From positions 707,501 to 771,500 of the forward strand of contig NZ_CP159992.1 in the NCBI RefSeq assembly GCF_040702995.1: 64,000 nucleotides of DNA. The letters are read 5' to 3'. Origin of the DNA: Paenibacillus sp. AN1007 (GTDB lineage Bacteria; Bacillota; Bacilli; Paenibacillales; Paenibacillaceae). Made by a program: the position numbers and the translations under genes. Of the stretch, positions 30,292 to 40,535 are shown piece after piece. Under the pieces are notes generated by a model. That model searched no databases. It saw only the letters and a program-made list of their open reading frames with translations, and was not told where the DNA came from. Numbering within the stretch: the stretch's first letter is position 1; the number at the start of each line of letters is the position of its first letter.

Positions 30292-32070
30292 ATGAAAAGA
30301 AGTCATCATTGCGGCGCATTAACAAACGCACATATCGGTGAAACAGTAACATTGAACGGCTGGGTACAGACTCGCCGTGACTTGGGAGGCGTACTTTTTA
30401 TCGATCTGCGGGATCGCAGCGGTATTGTACAAGTTGTTTTTAACCCGGCTTACTCCGGTGAAGCTTTGCAGATCGCAGATCGTGTACGCAGTGAGTATGT
30501 CATCGCGGTAACGGGCAAAGTAGTTAAACGTGATGCAGAGACTGTAAATAAAAACCTGCCAACAGGCGAGATCGAAGTTCAAATTACGGAAATCGAAGTG
30601 CTGAATGCAGCGAAAACACCTCCGTTCTTTATCGAAGACGGTGTTGAGGTGGACGAGTCCCTTCGTTTGAAATATCGTTATCTGGACCTGCGTCGTCCGG
30701 AGATGTTCGAAACATTGAAACTGCGTTCCAAAGCGTCTAAAGTATTCCGTGACTTCCTGGACGGAGAAGAATTTGTTGAGGTGGAAACACCAATCCTGAC
30801 CAAGAGTTCCCCGGAAGGTGCACGTGACTATCTCGTACCAAGCCGTGTGCATGAAGGTGAATTCTTCGCCCTGCCGCAATCCCCGCAAATTTATAAACAA
30901 TTGCTGATGGTTGGCGGACTTGAGCGTTACTACCAAATCGCACGTTGTTTCCGTGACGAGGACTTGCGTGCAGACCGTCAACCGGAGTTCACTCAAGTCG
31001 ACATCGAGACATCCTTTTTGCAACAAGATGACCTGTTGCCGATGATGGAACAGTTGATGGCAAAATTGCTGCGTGAAACAAAAGGTATTGAGCTGGAATT
31101 GCCATTCCAACGGATTACGTATGCTGATGCAATGGGCAAATACGGTTCCGACAAACCGGATCTGCGTTTTGGCATGGAACTGGTGGAAATGAACGATATC
31201 GTTGCAAACAGCGGCGTGAAGGTATTTGCTTCCGTCATCGAAAAAGGCGGCGAAGTGAAAGTACTGAACGCCAAAGGCTGTGGTACGTGGAGCCGTAAAG
31301 AGATCGACGACCTCGGACCATTCGCTGCCCGTTACGGCGCTAAAGGTCTGGCGTGGATTCAAGTAAAAGACGGCGAGTTCAAAGGGCCAATCGTGAAGTT
31401 CTTCACGCCGGAAGAGATTGAAGCTGTTAAAGAACGTACAGGCGCTGAAGAAGGCGACCTGCTGCTCTTCTCCGCTGACAATAAAAAAGTGGTTGCTGAC
31501 GTTCTCGGTGCTCTGCGTCTGAAAATCGGACGTCAACTGGGCCTGATCGATGACAGCAAGTTCAAGTTCGCTTGGGTTGTGGACTTCCCGCTGCTCGGCT
31601 ATGATGAAGAAGCGAAACGTTATGTGGCAGAACACCATCCGTTCACACGTCCCAAAGATGAAGATGTACATCTGTTCGACACGGACCCGGGTGCAATCCG
31701 TGCTCAGGCCTATGACCTTGTGCTGAATGGTTATGAAGTCGGTGGCGGTTCGATGCGTATCTACAAACGGGATGTACAGGAAAAAATGTTTGCTGCACTT
31801 GGACTTACACCAGAAGTGGCTAACGATAAATTCGGTTATCTGCTCGAAGCATTCGAATATGGTACACCACCACATGGCGGTATCGCCTTTGGTCTGGACC
31901 GTCTCGTGATGCTGCTGGCAGGACGCACGAATCTGCGTGAAACGATTGCCTTCCCGAAAACGGCAAGTGCAACTGATCTCTTGATGAATGCACCTTCCGA
32001 AGTGGATGGATCACAGCTTGAACAGCTTCATATCCGTGTAGCCCGTAAACCGGTCGCGGAAAAGAAATAA
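30292..32070 (+). CDS. aspS: Aspartyl-tRNA synthetase
   Basis: AspS (592 residues), bacterial-type class IIb enzyme. N-terminal OB anticodon-binding domain ([20 protein letters not shown]), motif 1/flipping loop region ([14 protein letters not shown]), motif 2 [19 protein letters not shown], the inserted GAD domain (about 290-410) and motif 3 [15 protein letters not shown]. The ATG at 30292 follows tgaggag. tcdA starts 18 bases after the stop. Confidence 0.98.
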   Translation: MKRSHHCGALTNAHIGETVTLNGWVQTRRDLGGVLFIDLRDRSGIVQVVFNPAYSGEALQIADRVRSEYVIAVTGKVVKRDAETVNKNLPTGEIEVQITEIEVLNAAKTPPFFIEDGVEVDESLRLKYRYLDLRRPEMFETLKLRSKASKVFRDFLDGEEFVEVETPILTKSSPEGARDYLVPSRVHEGEFFALPQSPQIYKQLLMVGGLERYYQIARCFRDEDLRADRQPEFTQVDIETSFLQQDDLLPMMEQLMAKLLRETKGIELELPFQRITYADAMGKYGSDKPDLRFGMELVEMNDIVANSGVKVFASVIEKGGEVKVLNAKGCGTWSRKEIDDLGPFAARYGAKGLAWIQVKDGEFKGPIVKFFTPEEIEAVKERTGAEEGDLLLFSADNKKVVADVLGALRLKIGRQLGLIDDSKFKFAWVVDFPLLGYDEEAKRYVAEHHPFTRPKDEDVHLFDTDPGAIRAQAYDLVLNGYEVGGGSMRIYKRDVQEKMFAALGLTPEVANDKFGYLLEAFEYGTPPHGGIAFGLDRLVMLLAGRTNLRETIAFPKTASATDLLMNAPSEVDGSQLEQLHIRVARKPVAEKK

Positions 32071-32088
32071 AGGAGGCATCGATTCTCA

Positions 32089-32847
32089 ATGCTCCATCAA
32101 TTTTCAAGAACAGAGCTAGCGATCGGACCTGAAGGTCTGAATACGCTCAAAAATAGCACGGTAGCCGTACTCGGTATCGGCGGTGTTGGCGGGATTGCTG
32201 TAGAAGCGCTTGCCCGCAGCGGTGTTGGCCGCATCATCCTGATTGACAAAGATGTAGTTGATATCACGAACATTAACCGGCAGATTCATGCACTTACCAC
32301 CACGGTAGGTCAGAAAAAGGCCGACTTGATGGTAGAGCGTGTGAAATTGATTAATCCGGAATGTGATGCCATCGCGCTCAACATGTTTTATACCGAAGAA
32401 ACGTATGAGGAATTGTTTAAGTACGATCTGGATTACGTGCTGGATGCATCCGATACGATTATCTACAAAATACATCTCATTAAAGAGTGCCTGAAACGCA
32501 AAATTCCGATCATCTCAAGCATGGGCGCTGCCAACAAAATGGACCCGACGAAGTTCCAGGTTGCGGATATTTCAAAAACCTCCATGGACCCAATTGCTCG
32601 TGTGGTTCGCACCAAGCTGCGTAAAGATGGCATTAAAAAAGGGGTGAAAGTGGTATTCTCCACGGAGGAGCCGCTTAAGCCGCGTGCAGACGTGACGCAG
32701 AAAATCGTTCCTGAGAATGCGCCCGAGATTCGTAAAGCGAAACAGCCGCCAGCTAGCAATGCCTTTGTTCCCCCAGTAGCCGGATTAATTATGGTCAGCG
32801 TAGCTGTGAAAGACCTGCTTGAAAAAGCAGAGAAAACACAGGCATAA
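32089..32847 (+). CDS. tcdA: tRNA threonylcarbamoyladenosine dehydratase (TcdA/YrvM)
   Basis: A 252-residue ThiF/E1-like ATPase that cyclises t6A37 of ANN-decoding tRNAs to ct6A. It has the nucleotide motif VAVLGIGGVGGIAVEALAR, the DKDVVDITNINRQ strand with conserved Asn/Arg/Gln, and a loop DASDTIIYK. The second cysteine motif of E1 enzymes is not evident, as in TcdA. hisS-aspS-yrvM is the same order in B. subtilis. A terminator follows. Confidence 0.92.
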   Translation: MLHQFSRTELAIGPEGLNTLKNSTVAVLGIGGVGGIAVEALARSGVGRIILIDKDVVDITNINRQIHALTTTVGQKKADLMVERVKLINPECDAIALNMFYTEETYEELFKYDLDYVLDASDTIIYKIHLIKECLKRKIPIISSMGAANKMDPTKFQVADISKTSMDPIARVVRTKLRKDGIKKGVKVVFSTEEPLKPRADVTQKIVPENAPEIRKAKQPPASNAFVPPVAGLIMVSVAVKDLLEKAEKTQA

Positions 32848-32887
32848 GGGGAACAAAACCAACAACATGGTATAAGCTCTACGCATG

Positions 32888-32923
32888 AAAGCGCGGGTGC
32901 ATATGTGCACCTGCGCTTTTTGC
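32888..32923 (+). terminator. Terminator of hisS-aspS-tcdA
   Basis: Stem aaagcgcgggtgcat/atgtgcacctgcgcttt followed by tt. Confidence 0.88.
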
Positions 32924-33063
32924 TGTATAATATTGCGTATATGCTGTGATAACCGAACTGAAGTGCTGTGGATATATCATCACTATGTCATGTACTTCAC
33001 TTTAAAAACGGTGTAAGATATGGGGTGGTGCGTGAATCGCAGTCAGAGAGGGGAACAGAACGA

Positions 33064-34362
33064 ATGAAACACGGATGGTTGTCCAGACAGCTGGGCATGG
33101 AACCAGAAGATCAGTGGAAAAAGGAAATTGTTGCGGGAGCAATTTCTTATTTTGCTGTTGTATATATCGTAATGGTTAATGCAGCTATTCTTTCCGATGC
33201 AGGAATGCCGCTGCAGGCGGCTATGGTGGGCACACTGCTCACGTCCATTGCAGGATGTCTGCTCATGGCATTTGGCGGTAAATCCCCAGTTGTGGTGGTA
33301 CCCGGCATGGGGATTAATGCTTTTTTTACATATACACTCGTGCACTCGATGAAACTGACATGGCAGGAAGCGTTGGCTGTGGTAGCTGTTACAGGCCTGC
33401 TGTTTGCTGTTGTCGCTTTTACATCATTATATAAAATGATCAGTGAAGCCATTCCGAAAAATCTGCAGCACGGCATTACCGTCGGGATTGGACTATTTCT
33501 TACCTTTATCGGTTTGCAAAAAAGCAGTATTGTAATCGCTCACCAGACAACCTTTGTTGCAATCGGTCATTTTAATGACCCCAATGTAATTACAGCCTGT
33601 GTAACACTGGTATTGTCTGTTATTCTATTTATCCGAAATGTGCAGGGCGGACTGCTCATTAGTATTCTGATTGGAACAGGACTTGCTTACATACTCGGTG
33701 CAGTGCATCCCGGGGAAGCCGTATCTGCGATGGATGCACTGCGGCAGTACAGTGGTTTGTTTGGCCAACTGTCTCTCATGAAGCTGGCAGACATCGCGTT
33801 CTGGATTGCCGTGTTCCTGCTGCTGTTAATTGTGGTATTCGAAAATATCGGACTCATTACCGCCCAGACGAATATGATTGGCCGTCCGGCACGGTTCAAG
33901 GGCAGTCTGCGCGCACTATCCATCAGCACGGTGCTGGCAGGGGTTTTCGGCAGCAGTCCGCCAGTGGCGGCGGCGGAGACAACAGCAGGTATTGCGGCAG
34001 GCGGGCGCACGGGATTGACCCCGCTTGTGACAGCTGTGCTGTTCGGAGCAACTTTTTTCTTCATTCCGCTGCTCGGGTATATTCCCGACAGTGCTATTGC
34101 TCCTATTTTGATTATCATTGGCGGTTTGATGGTGCAGGGTGTTAAGGATATGGATTTTAGCGATTTTACCGAGGCATTTCCTGCTTTTTTAATTATGGTC
34201 ATGATTCCTTTTACTTACAGCATTGTGGATGGCATGGCTTTTGGATTCATAGCATATCCGCTGGCAAAACTGGCTGCAGGGAAAGGCAAGCAGGTACCGC
34301 TGGTCATGTATGGCATTTCCATTCTGTTTCTGGCTAACTTTGTCCTGCATGGTATGTTGTAA
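33064..34362 (+). CDS. NCS2/AzgA-type purine permease
   Basis: A 432-residue NCS2 permease of the AzgA-like branch (adenine/guanine/hypoxanthine uptake; PbuG/PbuO type). It starts with the typical ISYFAVVYIVMVNAAILSDA, then the signature PGMGINAFFTYT, ENIGLITAQTNMIG and SSPPVAAAETTAGIAAGGRT. Twelve or more hydrophobic segments. The exact base cannot be assigned. The ATG at 33064 follows gagagggga; the frame is open upstream but lacks a site. I looked for a purine riboswitch in the leader (32924-33063) and found none. Confidence 0.88.
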   Translation: MKHGWLSRQLGMEPEDQWKKEIVAGAISYFAVVYIVMVNAAILSDAGMPLQAAMVGTLLTSIAGCLLMAFGGKSPVVVVPGMGINAFFTYTLVHSMKLTWQEALAVVAVTGLLFAVVAFTSLYKMISEAIPKNLQHGITVGIGLFLTFIGLQKSSIVIAHQTTFVAIGHFNDPNVITACVTLVLSVILFIRNVQGGLLISILIGTGLAYILGAVHPGEAVSAMDALRQYSGLFGQLSLMKLADIAFWIAVFLLLLIVVFENIGLITAQTNMIGRPARFKGSLRALSISTVLAGVFGSSPPVAAAETTAGIAAGGRTGLTPLVTAVLFGATFFFIPLLGYIPDSAIAPILIIIGGLMVQGVKDMDFSDFTEAFPAFLIMVMIPFTYSIVDGMAFGFIAYPLAKLAAGKGKQVPLVMYGISILFLANFVLHGML

Positions 34363-34400
34363 AACAAATACGAAAAGATCGAGAACGGGAGGAATGGGGA

Positions 34401-36212
34401 ATGGAAGAACAGATGTTAGAGTCTAATGAGCCAAAAGTAGGGAAAAAGGGGTTTAAGGATTTTGTTAAACTGATTGCCTCCACGAACCCGCCAAAACTGA
34501 TCCTGATCCTGGCTCTCATTCTGACGTTGATTCAAACGACGGCAGGGTTGATTGTGCCTTTGATGACCAAAGGTTTGATTGACGGGCTGACCGCTTCTGC
34601 ATTGAACAAATCTGTTATTTGGCTGCTGCTTGGTGCTTTTGTTATTCAAGCGATCGCTTCCGGTATCAGCATCTATATGCTGAATTATGCGGGACAGCGT
34701 GTCGTGGCGACCCTTCGCACGAAGCTGTGGAATAAAGTGTTATCCCTGCGCATGCCTTATTTTGACCGTAATCGCACAGGGGATACGATGAGCCGGATCA
34801 CCAATGATACAAGCCAGATTATGACGCTGATTGCAGATTATCTCGTATCATTTGTCTCTAACATTGTGGCGGTGGTTGGCGGTGTAGCACTGCTCTTTTA
34901 TCTGGACTGGGTGATGTCACTCATCATTCTGAGCTTGGTACCGCTGACGATGCTGATTCTGCTGCCAGTGGGCAGAAAAATGTACAAAATCTCCAAGAGG
35001 CAGCAGGACGAAATGGCCGGGCTTACATCTGTGCTTAGTCAGGTGATCAGTGAAATTCGTCTGGTTAAAGCATATGGAACCGAAAAGCAGGAAGCGGAGG
35101 CGGGCGATTCACGCATTCGTAAAATGTTTGCTTTTGGATTACAGGAAGCGCGTATTCTCGCGTTGATCGGACCGTTATTTTCCTTTGTTATGACGGCTGT
35201 ATTGGTTGTAATTCTTGGTGTCGGAGGTATGCGCGTTGCTTCCGGTCTATTATCACCGGGGGAGTTGGTTGCGTTCATTCTGCTGCTGTTCCAGGTCATT
35301 ATGCCGATGGGGCAGTTTACAACTCTGTATTCACGTTTGCAAAAAGTAGTCGGTGCCACCGAGCGCATTCAATCGATACTGGCAGAAGAGGAAGAACCCG
35401 ATCACAGCACGAAGCCGGCTCCACAAGGGAATGAGACGATTGCATTTCACAATGTACATTTCTCTTATGTCACAGGGGAAGAGGTTCTTCACGGGATCAA
35501 TTTAACGGTTCCTACGCGCAAAGTGACGGCTATTGTTGGTCCAAGCGGCAGCGGCAAATCCACGCTGTTCTCGCTGATGGAACAATTTTATCTTCCCGAT
35601 TCGGGTCACATTTCGTATGGAGGGCAGGACATAGCGGAGTATTCGCTGTCCTCATGGCGTAACAAGATCGGTTATGTATCACAGGAAAGTCCGTTGATGG
35701 CCGGTACGATTAAAGATAACATTACTTATGGTTTAAATCGGGAAGTGACAATGGATGAAATCAGGAAAGCTGCTGAAATGGCATATTCCGCTGATTTCAT
35801 TAACAAGCTGCCGCAAGGCTATGACACGGAAGTAGGTGAGCGAGGCATCAAGCTATCCGGCGGACAGCGCCAGCGAATCGCCATCGCTCGTGCACTGCTG
35901 CGCAGCCCTGACATTCTGATGCTGGATGAAGCAACCTCTAGTCTGGACAGTACCTCGGAACACGAAGTACAGCAGGCGTTGTCCAACCTGATGGAAGGCA
36001 GAACGACCATTGTTATTGCACATCGATTATCGACGGTTGTGGATTCTGACCAAATTGTTGTGCTGGAGCATGGGCATGTTACCGGAACGGGGACTCACAC
36101 CGAGCTGATCAGCACTCATCCGGTATACCGCGAGCTGGCGCAAAAGCAGTTCGTTGCACAGGACGGAGAAGACGTCTCGGTCACTCATCATAACATACAA
36201 GACGAATCATAA
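34401..36212 (+). CDS. ABC exporter, fused permease and ATPase (BmrA/LmrA-like)
   Basis: A 603-residue half-transporter, expected to work as a homodimer. Six membrane helices (about 33-325) precede the nucleotide-binding domain, with Walker A VGPSGSGKST, the Q-loop GYVSQESPL, signature LSGGQRQRIAIARALL and Walker B ILMLDEATSSLD. It resembles BmrA/LmrA multidrug exporters; substrate unknown. It follows the purine permease by 38 bases and ends at a terminator. The next gene is a TetR repressor, often paired with such exporters, but the TetR operator seen here is not repeated in front of this gene. Confidence 0.92.
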   Translation: MEEQMLESNEPKVGKKGFKDFVKLIASTNPPKLILILALILTLIQTTAGLIVPLMTKGLIDGLTASALNKSVIWLLLGAFVIQAIASGISIYMLNYAGQRVVATLRTKLWNKVLSLRMPYFDRNRTGDTMSRITNDTSQIMTLIADYLVSFVSNIVAVVGGVALLFYLDWVMSLIILSLVPLTMLILLPVGRKMYKISKRQQDEMAGLTSVLSQVISEIRLVKAYGTEKQEAEAGDSRIRKMFAFGLQEARILALIGPLFSFVMTAVLVVILGVGGMRVASGLLSPGELVAFILLLFQVIMPMGQFTTLYSRLQKVVGATERIQSILAEEEEPDHSTKPAPQGNETIAFHNVHFSYVTGEEVLHGINLTVPTRKVTAIVGPSGSGKSTLFSLMEQFYLPDSGHISYGGQDIAEYSLSSWRNKIGYVSQESPLMAGTIKDNITYGLNREVTMDEIRKAAEMAYSADFINKLPQGYDTEVGERGIKLSGGQRQRIAIARALLRSPDILMLDEATSSLDSTSEHEVQQALSNLMEGRTTIVIAHRLSTVVDSDQIVVLEHGHVTGTGTHTELISTHPVYRELAQKQFVAQDGEDVSVTHHNIQDES

Positions 36213-36264
36213 TTATTTGCTCTCTTACGCTTATAAAACATAATTGTTGTAACTTGATGTGTGG

Positions 36265-36313
36265 AAGGGTTTCAGTCATTGCCTGTACGGGGAATGAGCT
36301 GAAACCCTTTTTA
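36265..36313 (+). terminator. Terminator after the ABC exporter
   Basis: Stem aagggtttcagtcatt / aatgagctgaaaccctt followed by ttt. Confidence 0.85.
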
Positions 36314-36334
36314 TCTCCTTTCAAATCCCTCATA

Positions 36335-36384
36335 TTGACAGTAAGACCATCCTATTCTATATTATAGATACCGACCGTTGGTAT
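36335..36384 (+). promoter_or_regulatory. tetR promoter with an overlapping palindromic operator
   Basis: TTGACA (36335-36340), 17-base spacer, TATATT (36358-36363). The inverted repeat ATACC-gaccgtt-GGTAT (36368-36384) covers the expected transcription start, the standard place for a TetR autorepression site. Confidence 0.7.
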
Positions 36385-36403
36385 GTAAAAGGGGGTTCAA
36401 ATC

Positions 36404-37066
36404 ATGGCTAGGAACAAATATCCCGAGCAGACACTGGATCAGATATTAACCGTTTCAGCACAGATGTTTACCCAAAAGGGATACGAGAAGACCAGCATTC
36501 AGGACATTATCAATGAGTTAGGCATGTCTAAGGGTGCAGTATATCATCACTTCAAGTCTAAAGAGGATATTCTCAGTGCAGTCATGGAGAAGGAGCTTGG
36601 GCGGGCTGAAGAGATGTTTATGGAATTGATTCAAAATACATACGCTCCAAATGCAAAGCAGAAACTCATCAGCATATTGGAAAATATTGTTGTTGATCCT
36701 GGTATTCAATCGAACTCGATGGATCAGGTTCTGAGCACTCAGATCAAGAATCCGCAGTTTGTTCTTGGTGGAATCCAAAAAGGAGTTCTGAAGGATGCTC
36801 GCATGATTGCTGAACTGATGGAGCAGGGCATTGAGGACGGATCTATTTCCGCTGCATATCCGCTGGAGTGTGCTGAAATTTTCATGCTGCTCGTCAATAT
36901 CTGGGTTAATCCACTTCTCTTTGGACGTGATCAGGCACAGACAACGGAAAGACTCCGGTTTTTGCAGCATATGATGCGTCTCCTAGGGGCAGATATCGTA
37001 AGTGATGAGCTTATTCAACGTATTATCAATAGGCACGCCAGTACAGGAAGTTACGTGGATAATTAA
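36404..37066 (+). CDS. TetR/AcrR family transcriptional regulator
   Basis: A 220-residue repressor. The N-terminal helix-turn-helix domain (about 8-55) shows the family pattern AQMFTQKGYEKTSIQDI and GMSKGAVYHHFKSKEDIL. The C-terminal ligand domain is divergent, so the inducer cannot be named. It has its own promoter overlapped by a 17-base palindrome, suggesting autoregulation. It is followed in the same direction by a DUF4097 gene and a 56-residue membrane protein without an intervening terminator, so the three probably form one operon. Confidence 0.92.
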   Translation: MARNKYPEQTLDQILTVSAQMFTQKGYEKTSIQDIINELGMSKGAVYHHFKSKEDILSAVMEKELGRAEEMFMELIQNTYAPNAKQKLISILENIVVDPGIQSNSMDQVLSTQIKNPQFVLGGIQKGVLKDARMIAELMEQGIEDGSISAAYPLECAEIFMLLVNIWVNPLLFGRDQAQTTERLRFLQHMMRLLGADIVSDELIQRIINRHASTGSYVDN

Positions 37067-37176
37067 CCATGCTGCTGTTCAACGGATTTTCAGGGGAGCA
37101 GCTTCGTTTTACTTATGATTTCATCGGATCTGCATGCCGGCTTTTTGGTGATGACCTAATGTCAGGGAGGGAAATG

Positions 37177-37986
37177 ATGTTAAAGCACAGTGAACTCAGC
37201 CTCTGTAAAACGCTTGATGTGGACCAGCCCATAAATGATATTGATTTGGATTGGCTGTCGGGGGGGATCCGATTGCTTCCGAGTACTGATGAGATGATAC
37301 ATGTCATGCAGTATGCCAATAAGCATTATTCAGAGCGTAAGCTTATGCAGACCGGTATTAATGGGGATCGATTATGTATCACTGATGGACGAAAAAGGAG
37401 AGGTTTCATCGGATTGAATATCGGTCGGACGCTCTTGGAGCTGCACATCCCTCGGCGTGTCTTAACCTCTCTTCAAGTAAAATCAACAGGCGGACAGATG
37501 GAGATACATGAGATTCTGGCCAGCCGCTGTCAATGCAAAATCATTTCTGGCAGCATCGTGATGTCTGGAAAAATGGAGGAACTTGAGGTATATGCAGCGG
37601 CTTCACAGATTGTTGGAAGGCATCTAAAGGCAGACACACTTATGCTGCACTCCAATTCATCGAAGGTCAAAATCTCGGGAGAATTCCGGCATGTGGAATC
37701 CAAGACCACCGGGAGAGGGCTTTATATGGATTGTCTTCGGATTCCAGATTATCTTGGTTCTATATCGACGGGAATGAAAGCCGTAGTGTCGATCCCGGAT
37801 CATGAAGGTTTTGAAGTCCATCTTCAGGAGAGAGCCGGCACGTTAAAAAGTGATTTTGAACTGACACCTCTGCATGGGAAGGTGGGATGTTTCTCATACA
37901 AAAACGGAAAGAAGCAGTTTCAAATTGAAATTCGTGGGGGAAGTTTTCATCTGAAGCAAAGCAGCGGAACAGTCCATCGATACTGA
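37177..37986 (+). CDS. DUF4097-type beta-strand-repeat protein
   Basis: A 269-residue protein with the DUF4097 pattern IDLDWLSGGIRLLPSTDE at the start and repeated short beta strands (VKSTGGQMEIHEI, KISGEFRHVES) predicted to form a beta helix. Related domains occur in LiaG-like envelope-stress proteins, but this one has no signal peptide or membrane helix. The start at 37177 is chosen because gggagg lies six bases upstream; the frame is open back to 37069, just after tetR, but lacks a site there. Its stop overlaps the Shine-Dalgarno of the next small gene. Confidence 0.7.
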   Translation: MLKHSELSLCKTLDVDQPINDIDLDWLSGGIRLLPSTDEMIHVMQYANKHYSERKLMQTGINGDRLCITDGRKRRGFIGLNIGRTLLELHIPRRVLTSLQVKSTGGQMEIHEILASRCQCKIISGSIVMSGKMEELEVYAAASQIVGRHLKADTLMLHSNSSKVKISGEFRHVESKTTGRGLYMDCLRIPDYLGSISTGMKAVVSIPDHEGFEVHLQERAGTLKSDFELTPLHGKVGCFSYKNGKKQFQIEIRGGSFHLKQSSGTVHRY

Positions 37987-37999
37987 AGGAGGCACGCAA

Positions 38000-38170
38000 A
38001 TGGCAGGCTGGATTGTAGGTATAACCTTTTCCATCATCATACTGATCATTGGAATCTATGGTGTAATCAACAGCAGACACAGGCGTGTGAGCACCAAGTG
38101 GGCGTGGTGGTTCGTTTTGTTCGGATGCTGCGCACTTGTCAGTGCTGTGATTAATTATCAATTCAGATGA
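38000..38170 (+). CDS. Small membrane protein, 56 residues, two helices
   Basis: Encoded immediately after the DUF4097 gene, with a perfect aaggagg seven bases before the ATG. It has two hydrophobic segments (about 4-23, GWIVGITFSIIILIIGIYGV, and 35-52) separated by a basic loop (NSRHRRVSTKW). No recognisable family. The layout with TetR and DUF4097 suggests a role in an envelope response, but this is inference. Confidence 0.7.
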   Translation: MAGWIVGITFSIIILIIGIYGVINSRHRRVSTKWAWWFVLFGCCALVSAVINYQFR

Positions 38171-38354
38171 CAAGGGTTGACGATGTAGAGACGAATAAGT
38201 CGAAGTCAATGGCATATCAAGAAGTGAAATGAGGTCCGGATCATAAACCGGGTGTGGCTTTCGGGTTCCCTATGTGATATATTGGATATCCTTTTGTATT
38301 GCACGATCTACAGCGATGCAGAGCAAACATATATTCTTAGGAGGTAACTGAAAC

Positions 38355-40535
38355 ATGTCAGACAGCTTTCAAAGTGCCTATCAAGAAGAAGAGTACAGGT
38401 TAGAGCGAACGATGGAGGAAGTGGACCGCCAGCTGGAACGGCTGCGGAATTTCCCGGTGTATACCGGCCATGACTTCACGGAACAAGTGCTGGAAGCCGG
38501 GCGCGAAGAACGCCGGAATGCCTTGTCCAAGAGCGCGCAGCAGCCCTATTTCGGACGCTTGGATTTTGAAGAGCAGGGCAGTGGTGAACGGAAACCGCTG
38601 TATATTGGCAAAATCGGCGTAGACCGCGAAGAGGTCGGTGAGCATCCACTTGTCATCGATTGGCGTGCTCCCGTTGCGAGCCTGTTTTACTCTTTTACGG
38701 GAGGCGAGGCCTCCGCGACGTATGAAGCCCCCGAAGGGCTGATTGAAGGTCTGGTGTACTTGAAACGAAATGTGGTGATTCGTCAGCGCATATTGGAGCG
38801 AGTTGCAGATACCTATAATCGGGACAGTGACCAGCCCGCCGTATCGGATGAATTCCTCGTGTACCGCCTTGGCGAGAACAAAGACAACAAGCTGCGGGAT
38901 ATCGTATCCACGATACAGGCCGAGCAGGATCAGATCATTCGTGCGGCGAGAAACACCGCGTTAATCATTCAGGGGGTCGCCGGATCGGGAAAAACAACGG
39001 TTGCCCTGCATCGCCTTGCCTTTTTGCTGTATCAGTATAAGGAGCAGGTATCGGCCGAGAAAATGGTCATTTTTGCACCCAACCATATGTTCCTCGATTA
39101 TATCTCGGATGTGCTGCCGGAACTGGGCGTAGGGGATATTCAGCAGCAGACATTCCCGGATTGGGCTATGAACCTGCTGGGGCTGGATATGCCGCTTGCA
39201 GATGCGTCAGAAACGCTGCACACGTGGTTTGAAACTCCCGCTGCACGGCCTGAACTGAATGATGATGTTCCAGGACGTTACAAAGGATCAATCCGTTTCA
39301 TGGAGCTGATTCGTGAGTGGTTATCGGGGATGGAAGAAGCGTCTGTGCCGGATCTTGATTTTAGTCCATGGGACGGTGCTGTGCTCAGTAAAATGGAGAT
39401 CGAGAACTGGTTTGGTACAGAGTACAAACACTATCCGCTGGCCAAACGCAAAGAGCGGGTGATGGCACGTATTCACCGCTGGATTGAGATGGAACTGAAA
39501 AAACCGATGCCGGAAGCGCTGCGTAAAGAACGTAAGAAGAAGGCTGCCACCCGGGAGAAGGCCTATGCCAAAAAGTGGCCTGAGTATGATCCGCTGATGC
39601 TGTATAAACAGCTGTTCAAAGCGGTGAAAGGCGGGGCGGTACCTGCTTCGTTAGCTAATCTCATTCCCAAACCGATCATGAAACAAACGGGTGCTGATCT
39701 GAAACAGGATATCATTCGAGAGGAAGATCTTCCTGCACTCGTATATATCCATACGCTGGTTCATGACATTGATGGATCAGAACGTTTTGATCATGTTGTC
39801 ATAGACGAGGCACAGGATTTCTCTCCATTTCATGTTGCGCTGCTGGATCACTTTGTGAAAGGGCATTCCTTCACCATTTTGGGAGACTTGTCTCAAGGTA
39901 TTCATGAGTATCGCGGCGTTCATACATGGGAAGAGATGAGCTCGCTTTTTCCGAAAGAGCAGCAGGCATACTTTGCTTTGACCCGAAGTTACCGTTCCAC
40001 GATGGAAATTATCGATTATGCCAATACCATTCTGGAGCAGGGTGTGAAGAGCGGGATTACGGCCATTCCGGTGTTTCGGAGTGGTGATCCGGTGCGTACG
40101 CTTATGTATGGAAGGGAAGGGAGAACGGGCAGTTTGGAGCGAGCACTGAAGCTGCTTACCTCTAAAGACTACCGGACAGTCTCGATCTTGACGCGAACTC
40201 TGCATGAAGCCGAGGAGCTTCATCGTGAGCTGCAGACTGCGGGCTGGGATTTAAACCTGATCGATGGCGGCAAAAAGCAGTACAGCGGCGGACATTCCAT
40301 TTTGCCCGTATATCTGTCGAAAGGGCTTGAATTTGATGCTGCTGTTGTAGCTGATGTTGATCCGTATCATTATTTGCCTGGCTCGGGCGATGCGAAACTG
40401 CTTTACGTCGGCTGTACACGTGCGCTCCATGAATTGTGGTTATTCCATGATGGAAGTATGCCGGTGTATGCAGCGGCAGCGCATAATCCAGAGGGAGAAC
40501 AGATTACAACCCAAGGTTGGCCGGACGAGGCATAA
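38355..40535 (+). CDS. helD: RNA polymerase recycling motor HelD (UvrD-like)
   Basis: A 726-residue Firmicute HelD. HelD strips stalled RNA polymerase from nucleic acid and recycles it using ATP. The N-terminal coiled coil (about 5-60, EEEYRLERTMEEVDRQLERL) enters the secondary channel in known structures. The SF1 ATPase has Walker A IQGVAGSGKTTVALHR, Walker B HVVIDEAQDFSP and later motifs (ALTRSYRSTMEI, YLSKGLEFDAAVV, LLYVGCTRALHEL). Between the motor halves is the HelD-specific insertion. The ATG at 38355 follows ttaggaggt. A terminator follows at 40646. The preceding 184 bases hold no clear promoter. Confidence 0.93.
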   Translation: MSDSFQSAYQEEEYRLERTMEEVDRQLERLRNFPVYTGHDFTEQVLEAGREERRNALSKSAQQPYFGRLDFEEQGSGERKPLYIGKIGVDREEVGEHPLVIDWRAPVASLFYSFTGGEASATYEAPEGLIEGLVYLKRNVVIRQRILERVADTYNRDSDQPAVSDEFLVYRLGENKDNKLRDIVSTIQAEQDQIIRAARNTALIIQGVAGSGKTTVALHRLAFLLYQYKEQVSAEKMVIFAPNHMFLDYISDVLPELGVGDIQQQTFPDWAMNLLGLDMPLADASETLHTWFETPAARPELNDDVPGRYKGSIRFMELIREWLSGMEEASVPDLDFSPWDGAVLSKMEIENWFGTEYKHYPLAKRKERVMARIHRWIEMELKKPMPEALRKERKKKAATREKAYAKKWPEYDPLMLYKQLFKAVKGGAVPASLANLIPKPIMKQTGADLKQDIIREEDLPALVYIHTLVHDIDGSERFDHVVIDEAQDFSPFHVALLDHFVKGHSFTILGDLSQGIHEYRGVHTWEEMSSLFPKEQQAYFALTRSYRSTMEIIDYANTILEQGVKSGITAIPVFRSGDPVRTLMYGREGRTGSLERALKLLTSKDYRTVSILTRTLHEAEELHRELQTAGWDLNLIDGGKKQYSGGHSILPVYLSKGLEFDAAVVADVDPYHYLPGSGDAKLLYVGCTRALHELWLFHDGSMPVYAAAAHNPEGEQITTQGWPDEA

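Noticed and set aside
30319..31875. 518-codon open frame antisense to aspS
   Set aside because: It mirrors the codon pattern of aspS, has no ribosome binding site and a composition rich in Phe, Cys, His and Gln unlike a real protein.
32924..33063. Purine riboswitch before the NCS2 permease
   Set aside because: The conserved aptamer junctions and loop-loop sequences are absent.
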